22,216 nucleotides of DNA from a bacterium (GTDB taxonomy: Bacteria; Patescibacteria; Dojkabacteria; SC72), in contig JAKPKF010000152.1 in the NCBI GenBank assembly GCA_029553845.1, positions 1 to 22,216 of the forward strand. Direction: 5' to 3'. Position numbers and translations under genes: made by a program. Every line of letters begins with the position of its first letter. Position 1 is the first letter of the stretch. Shown one piece after another: positions 21,135 through 22,216 of the stretch. The notes beneath the pieces are model-generated. The model saw only the letters and a list, made by a program, of their open reading frames with translations, was not told the origin of the DNA and did not search any database.

Positions 21135-22205
21135 TTATGATACTAAGACTTTAATGTATTTACCATTATTTCCATTAGCACCATCAGCTCCATCAGTTGA
21201 CGTCCCTATTCCATTTGAATTTGACTTAGTTCCACCAACGCCACCAGATACATTAATTGTTCCTACTGTTGGATATGAACTATAAATCATAATAATTAAT
21301 CCACCTTGTCCACCAGCACCACCTCCAGACCCTCCAATTCCATAACCCCCAGCCTGATAATATGTCCCTGCGTTACCACCCTTCCCACCAGTAGCCGAAA
21401 TTGTTCCATTATTTACTATGGTTTTTGCAGAAATATAAACTATTCCACCATTTCCTCCAGCTCCTCCACCACCGCCACTAATATTATTCTCATGGACATC
21501 TACAGACCCAGACGCCCCACCGCCACTTGAAGCAGAACTGCTTAAAGTATCTAGTGATGTTACACCATTTAACAGATATGGAAGAAAATTAACAGAGGTC
21601 TCTGAATCTAGTGCTGTTGTCTTTTTATTTCCAAAATTAAAATAAGTTGCTTCTAAAGTTGCTGTTCCGCCAGTTCCTCCAACTTGCTCAACCCCAGTAC
21701 TATACCCTTTTCCACCTTTTCCTCCATTAACCCCATTAACCCCAGTTATGCTTGGGTTAAGAGATGTTCCGTCTCCTCCAGCATTACCACTTCCATTACC
21801 AATTCTTCCCGCACCACCATCTCCTCCTGCTAATCCTCCATAAATAGTTCCAGCAGCTAAAGCAGCACCACCAGTCCCGCCAGCTCCCGCAACTCCAGCA
21901 GAAGAATTTCCTCCATTTCCTCCATCGTTGCCATTCCTTGCTATTGTTCCATTATTAGTTAATGTTTTCATTACAAAAATTCTATATCCATTAGGGTTTA
22001 ATATGACCCCACTATTTACAGTTAAATTGTTATATTGTTTATCTTCTGTTAGTGTCGTATTGGTGGTAATGACGACATCACCATCAGAACCATTTCCGAA
22101 CAATTTTGCTAAATCACCATCTACACTCAAGCCATCAGTAGCATCATTTACGATACCCCCTCCACTCTTTAATTTTATGTTATTGTTTACTTTGTTTTTA
22201 GGCAT
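21135..22205 (-). CDS. glycine-rich adhesin / tail-fibre-like protein (356 aa)
   Basis: Residues 1-90 begin KLKSGGGIVNDATDGLSVDG, a start I associate with phage fibre proteins, and then DGDVVITTNTTLTEDKQYNN and LTVNSGVILNPNGYRIFV, a beta-solenoid-like pattern seen in fibres and surface proteins. Residues about 95-180 and 225-345 are dominated by GG, GGN, GGA and GGT triplets (GNDGGNGGNSSAGVAGAGG, GGGGGAGGNGGI), like the polyglycine sandwich of T-even gp38-type receptor-binding adhesins. It probably binds the host surface. Codons favour ATT, TAT, AAT and GGA, unlike its neighbours, which use ATC, TAC and AAC more, a sign of recent exchange. The gene appears complete, ending 11 bases before the window edge. 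Confidence 0.65.
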   Translation of the reverse strand: MPKNKVNNNIKLKSGGGIVNDATDGLSVDGDLAKLFGNGSDGDVVITTNTTLTEDKQYNNLTVNSGVILNPNGYRIFVMKTLTNNGTIARNGNDGGNGGNSSAGVAGAGGTGGAALAAGTIYGGLAGGDGGAGRIGNGSGNAGGDGTSLNPSITGVNGVNGGKGGKGYSTGVEQVGGTGGTATLEATYFNFGNKKTTALDSETSVNFLPYLLNGVTSLDTLSSSASSGGGASGSVDVHENNISGGGGGAGGNGGIVYISAKTIVNNGTISATGGKGGNAGTYYQAGGYGIGGSGGGAGGQGGLIIMIYSSYPTVGTINVSGGVGGTKSNSNGIGTSTDGADGANGNNGKYIKVLVS

Positions 22206-22216
22206 ATTGTTATTTG

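Noticed and set aside
1..22216. Alternative genetic code with a reassigned stop codon, as in some gut phages
   Set aside because: TAA, TAG and TGA all end well-supported genes at expected places, including TGA in ATGA overlaps.

Overview
This window looks like part of a double-stranded DNA tailed bacteriophage genome or prophage. It is densely packed, with many gene overlaps and start/stop overlaps of the ATGA kind. It carries a compact replication and nucleotide-metabolism module on the + strand and virion genes on the - strand. The standard genetic code is used: TAA, TAG and TGA all end genes. Almost all starts lack a Shine-Dalgarno sequence and have A/T-rich leaders, yet two promoters match sigma-70 consensus very well. 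The host cannot be named from this sequence.

Layout. (1) Bases 1-294 hold no protein gene but are rich in RNA secondary structure: a GNRA hairpin, a bulged hairpin, a 12-bp long-range helix, and a 13-bp helix enclosing a tRNA-like fold that has D and T arms but no proper anticodon arm. (2) Bases 338-3327 are a run of small + strand genes of unknown function, including two small membrane proteins and two proteins with cysteine motifs. (3) A near-consensus promoter at 3346-3374 starts a long + strand operon: a Lys/Ala-rich histone-like protein, an acidic/basic protein, two adjacent proteins that look like diverged paralogues, two unknowns, a PD-(D/E)XK nuclease, a small helix-turn-helix protein, a fused primase-polymerase/DnaB-type helicase, an acidic-tailed presumed SSB, a dNMP kinase, an all-alpha NTP pyrophosphatase, a thymidylate-synthase-fold enzyme with dCMP-type signatures, a family B DNA polymerase, an unknown, a RuvC-like resolvase and several small proteins. 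It ends at an intrinsic terminator at 14459-14490. (4) A convergent - strand block holds, in transcription order, a glycine-rich adhesin-like protein, a coiled-coil protein and a 1687-residue polyvalent-type virion protein.

How the genes work together. Primase-helicase, SSB, PolB and resolvase form a nearly self-sufficient replisome, although clamp, ligase and topoisomerase are not in the window. The trio kinase, dCTP/dUTP pyrophosphatase and dCMP-hydroxymethylase-like enzyme (8693-10343) matches in function the T4 route (gp1, gp56, gp42) that replaces cytosine with 5-hydroxymethylcytosine. This is the strongest biological hypothesis from the window. The tRNA-like element nested in a larger structured RNA is the most unusual non-coding signal.
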